5,493 nt of DNA from Chloroflexota bacterium (GTDB lineage: Bacteria > Chloroflexota > UBA6077 > CF-72). The stretch covers positions 1 to 5,493 of the forward strand of contig JAFAPL010000593.1 in the NCBI GenBank assembly GCA_019247135.1, given 5' to 3'. A program made the translations under genes and the position numbers. Below, one piece after another: positions 4,461 to 5,493 of the stretch. The stretch's first letter is position 1, and each line of letters begins with the position of its first letter. The notes under the pieces are model-generated. The model was not told where the DNA came from, searched no databases, and saw nothing but the letters and a program-made list of their open reading frames with translations.

Positions 4461-5493
4461 TCAGGACCCACGCTCGGCGCCGCGACGCCGGGTGCGCCTG
4501 AGCTCAGCCAGGTTCTGCACGATCAGCAGGACCAGCAGCCCGATCAGGACGACGATGAGCAGTGTCTGCCAGAAGTCTTTGATGAGGATCACGGCTGTCA
4601 CCATCGCCAGCGCGATAGCCACGTTGAGCAACGCCCCGACGAGTCGCCGCTGAACCATGGCTTCAATCAAGAACGCCACGCTCACCACGGCAACCGCCCA
4701 CAGTGGCCAGCCCGCCGGGGCCACGACCCATATGGCACAGAGCGCGAGGATCAGCAGGGCGCCGCTGAGCGCCCCCCAGATGTCGATCAGCCGCGCACGC
4801 GCGCCAAGCGCTGGCTCGGGGCGGTGACGGTGTCGGATGTGCGCCTGGGGGTCGACGCTTTCTCCTTGGCCGAGTCGCTGTTGATGAGAGCGCAGCGCGA
4901 GGAGCCGCTCGTCGAGCATTGAGGCGCGGGCAAGCAAGCCATGCAGCTCACGCTCGGCCGCCTCGAGCAGACCGTCCTCACCAGCACTGGCATCGGCCGC
5001 ATCGAGCGCTTGCTGCTGGAGCGCGAGACCGCGCACCGAGGACCGCTCCAGGTCGATCTGCTCGGCCAGAGCGGCTCGCTGCTGCTCGAGCCGCCCCACC
5101 TCGCACGCGAGGTCGTGCTGGCTCCTGCTGGGCGGGCTCACTTTGTCCAGCCCTGCCCAGCCGAGCGGGTCGTACCAGCCAGCGCGGATCGAGCCGTCGC
5201 GGTTGTACTTGGGTCCGGCCGGCGCGCGCTCGCCGCCGAACGGGTCGCCGGTATCCAGGCCCCACAAGCCGCGATACTGCTCGGCCCAGGCCGACGTGTG
5301 TGTCAGCAGCACTGCTGACCAGCCCTGGGCCTCGCCGGGGCCGATGCGGCGACCATCGCCGCGCGCGTAGTCGACGAACGGCACGCTGAAAAGTGCCCTC
5401 GTCTCCTGGTCGATCGCGCCCAGGTTGCCCTGACCAAGTCGCTGCGCCCAGAAGCGGCGGAGCTCGACGACGACATTGCGCACGGGCCGTAGC
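4461..5493 (-). CDS. Hypothetical protein with coiled coil and four C-terminal membrane helices, probably cut by the right edge
   Basis: The minus-strand frame is open to the window edge (343 codons visible); the first candidate start inside is GTG at 5483. Numbering from that GTG, residues 1-115 are soluble, with PFVDYARGDGRRIGPGEAQG, then YRGLWGLDTGDPFGGERAP and AGPKYNRDGSIRAGWYDPLG, ending WAGLDKV. Residues about 120-208 are rich in Leu, Gln, Glu, Arg and Ala and look like a coiled coil. Four hydrophobic segments follow (about 236-254, 258-276, 283-301, 304-323), then a basic tail ELRRTRRRGAERG. The WGLDTGDP...ERAPAGPKYNRDG block resembles the end of Vps62-like domains in bacterial hypothetical proteins, with the main domain expected upstream, outside the window; this is recollection, not a search. 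The protein is likely anchored by its C-terminus in the inner membrane. Function unknown. No ribosome site is visible at GTG 5483, in line with the gene being partial. Confidence 0.75.
   Translation of the reverse strand, partial: LRPVRNVVVELRRFWAQRLGQGNLGAIDQETRALFSVPFVDYARGDGRRIGPGEAQGWSAVLLTHTSAWAEQYRGLWGLDTGDPFGGERAPAGPKYNRDGSIRAGWYDPLGWAGLDKVSPPSRSQHDLACEVGRLEQQRAALAEQIDLERSSVRGLALQQQALDAADASAGEDGLLEAAERELHGLLARASMLDERLLALRSHQQRLGQGESVDPQAHIRHRHRPEPALGARARLIDIWGALSGALLILALCAIWVVAPAGWPLWAVAVVSVAFLIEAMVQRRLVGALLNVAIALAMVTAVILIKDFWQTLLIVVLIGLLVLLIVQNLAELRRTRRRGAERGS

Noticed and set aside
3984..4922. Plus-strand open frame of 312 residues overlapping the DUF5684 gene
   Set aside because: It is shifted by one frame from the clear DUF5684 gene, then runs antisense to the membrane protein gene; its composition (His, Arg, Asp, Gln repeats) is that of a shadow frame.
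1..5493. CRISPR array, tRNA, rRNA, insertion sequence ends or target-site duplications
   Set aside because: Scanned by eye: no regularly spaced repeats, no cloverleaf-like TTCGANTC context, no transposase fragments and no paired terminal repeats were found.

Overview
This is a GC-rich window with long overlapping open frames on both strands, so calls rest on protein-family resemblance rather than ORF length. The gene content (two amidohydrolase_2-type proteins, a nucleoside hydrolase, an ABM/DUF1330-type dimeric alpha-beta barrel pair, a BTAD/SARP-type regulator, a DUF5684 membrane protein) suggests a free-living soil or sediment bacterium, most likely Chloroflexota, less likely Actinomycetota. 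The taxonomic guess is inference; no rRNA or other marker gene is present.

Left part (1-2795), minus strand throughout. Reading in the direction of transcription (right to left) it holds: a nucleoside hydrolase remnant that has lost its N-terminus and an internal block (about 2795-2256); an intact 94-residue DUF1330 protein (2048-1764); a protein of two tandem ABM-like domains broken by one extra base (1658-1004); a BTAD/SARP-family regulator whose recognisable pieces are scattered over all three frames (about 1002-527); and the N-terminal 143 residues of an amidohydrolase-family protein that runs off the left edge (430-1). The two small-barrel genes, the regulator remnant and the amidohydrolase could once have been one transcription unit. 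Three of these five genes are damaged, so this block looks like a decaying accessory cluster, unless the sequence itself carries errors.

Middle (2870-3724), plus strand: a complete amidohydrolase_2-family TIM-barrel enzyme with every expected metal ligand, divergent from the nucleoside hydrolase remnant. A 263-base gap follows, holding one possible 60-residue small ORF and no clear regulatory element.

Right part (3988-5493): a four-helix DUF5684 membrane protein on the plus strand with a perfect AGGAGG ribosome binding site, convergent with a minus-strand gene whose C-terminal 343 codons are visible. That protein has a soluble region, a coiled coil and four C-terminal membrane helices. The two genes end 38 bases apart with a small symmetrical hairpin between them.

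I found no tRNA, rRNA, CRISPR array, insertion sequence or attachment site, and no stretch over 300 bases without a gene or gene remnant. I see no convincing evidence for a wholly new system. The most informative signals are the pattern of gene decay and the unusual membrane protein at the right edge.
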